A stretch of 64,000 nucleotides of DNA from Alicyclobacillus acidiphilus NBRC 100859 (GTDB lineage Bacteria > Bacillota > Bacilli > Alicyclobacillales > Alicyclobacillaceae): NCBI RefSeq assembly GCF_001544355.1, contig NZ_BCQI01000015.1, positions 1-64,000 on the forward strand, read 5' to 3'. A program made the position numbers and the translations under genes. How positions within the stretch are numbered: the first letter of the stretch is position 1; each line of letters begins with the position of its first letter. Below are positions 63,819 through 64,000 of this stretch, piece after piece. Under the pieces are notes generated by a model. It worked only from the letters and a program-made list of their open reading frames with translations, made no database searches and had not been told where the DNA came from.

Positions 63819-64000
63819 ATGCCACGGCCAAATTTCTTTATCGTAGGCGCCGCGAAATCTGGGACGAGTTCGCTCGACAGGTATCTTGGACAACATCCCG
63901 AAGTGTATATTCCGCCCAAGAAGGAAGCGCACTTTTTTTCCATTCCTGACTTTCCGCCGGTGTTTCGCGGACCGGGCGACGAAGGGATGAACCAGTACAC
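63819..64000 (+). CDS. PAPS-dependent sulfotransferase (5' part, runs off the window)
   Basis: The first 60 residues are visible from ATG 63819 (ribosome site GAGGTG). They begin PRPNFFIVGAAKSGTSSLDRYLGQHPEVYIPPKKEAHFF. FIVGAAKSGTSSL is the 5'-phosphosulfate-binding loop of PAPS sulfotransferases, and HPEVYIPPKKEAHFF is the usual second block. The frame stays open to the end of the window. It directly follows cysC, whose product is its donor substrate. The acceptor is unknown; a surface glycan is likely from the neighbouring glycosyltransferase. Confidence 0.85.
   Translation, partial: MPRPNFFIVGAAKSGTSSLDRYLGQHPEVYIPPKKEAHFFSIPDFPPVFRGPGDEGMNQY

Overview
The window looks like chromosome of a spore-forming, moderately GC-rich member of the Bacillota, most likely Alicyclobacillus or a close relative. 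This rests on the gene families and on gene order. The block TPR protein - NUDIX - rapZ - glmR - whiA - crh matches the Bacillus subtilis yvc region. ftsEX sit next to a MinJ-like PDZ protein, a T-box precedes leuS, mrfA-mrfB are adjacent, and there are many sporulation and germination genes (rsfA, ytvI, a GerA/GerB operon, a CotS-like protein, prkA-yhbH-spoVR). No rRNA, tRNA, insertion sequence, prophage or CRISPR array was seen. The species call is an inference.

Layout. 1-780: repeat-rich, mostly non-coding, with one very small leftward ORF behind a LexA-type promoter. 780-6660: an enolase-superfamily MenC/NAAAR protein, ftsE-ftsX-minJ-like, and motA-motB. 6.7-11.8 kb: uvrB-uvrA with a LexA box. 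11.8-14.4 kb: hprK and an M23/G5 cell-wall peptidase. argS lies on the minus strand. 16.4-22.9 kb: the yvcD-like TPR gene, NUDIX, rapZ, glmR, whiA, crh and an unknown membrane protein. 23-32 kb: DUF402, mutY, a BAX-inhibitor-1-like protein, T-box-leuS, a GntR regulator, an RCK-like protein with a cre site, ytvI and a second DUF402; rsfA is on the minus strand. 32.8-39.9 kb: mrfA-mrfB, yktB, a YunD-type phosphoesterase, nth and a YpmS-like protein. 40-45.3 kb: a two-gene germinant receptor plus a small membrane gene, rnhA, queG and ogt. 45.3-48.7 kb (minus): a CotS-like protein, an isocitrate/isopropylmalate-type dehydrogenase and IclR. 48.8-51 kb: an amidase-domain protein, trmL and a HAD phosphatase. 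51.1-55.9 kb (minus): pdhABCD. 56-64 kb: an esterase, prkA-yhbH-spoVR, then a glycosyltransferase, APS kinase and sulfotransferase running off the window end.

How the parts fit. Carbon control is represented by HprK, Crh and a good CcpA cre site. DNA repair is concentrated here (UvrAB, MutY, Nth, MrfAB, Ogt); three LexA-like boxes lie in front of uvrBA, mrfAB and an unknown 44-residue ORF. Sporulation-type promoter matches (sigma-F for rsfA, sigma-G for the germinant receptor, sigma-K for the amidase-domain gene) agree with the gene roles. The final cluster pairs PAPS synthesis with a PAPS-using enzyme and a glycosyltransferase, which suggests sulfation of a surface glycan.

Start codons were chosen by ribosome binding site and family length, so several differ from the longest possible frame. 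Promoter and operator calls are by eye and none has been tested.
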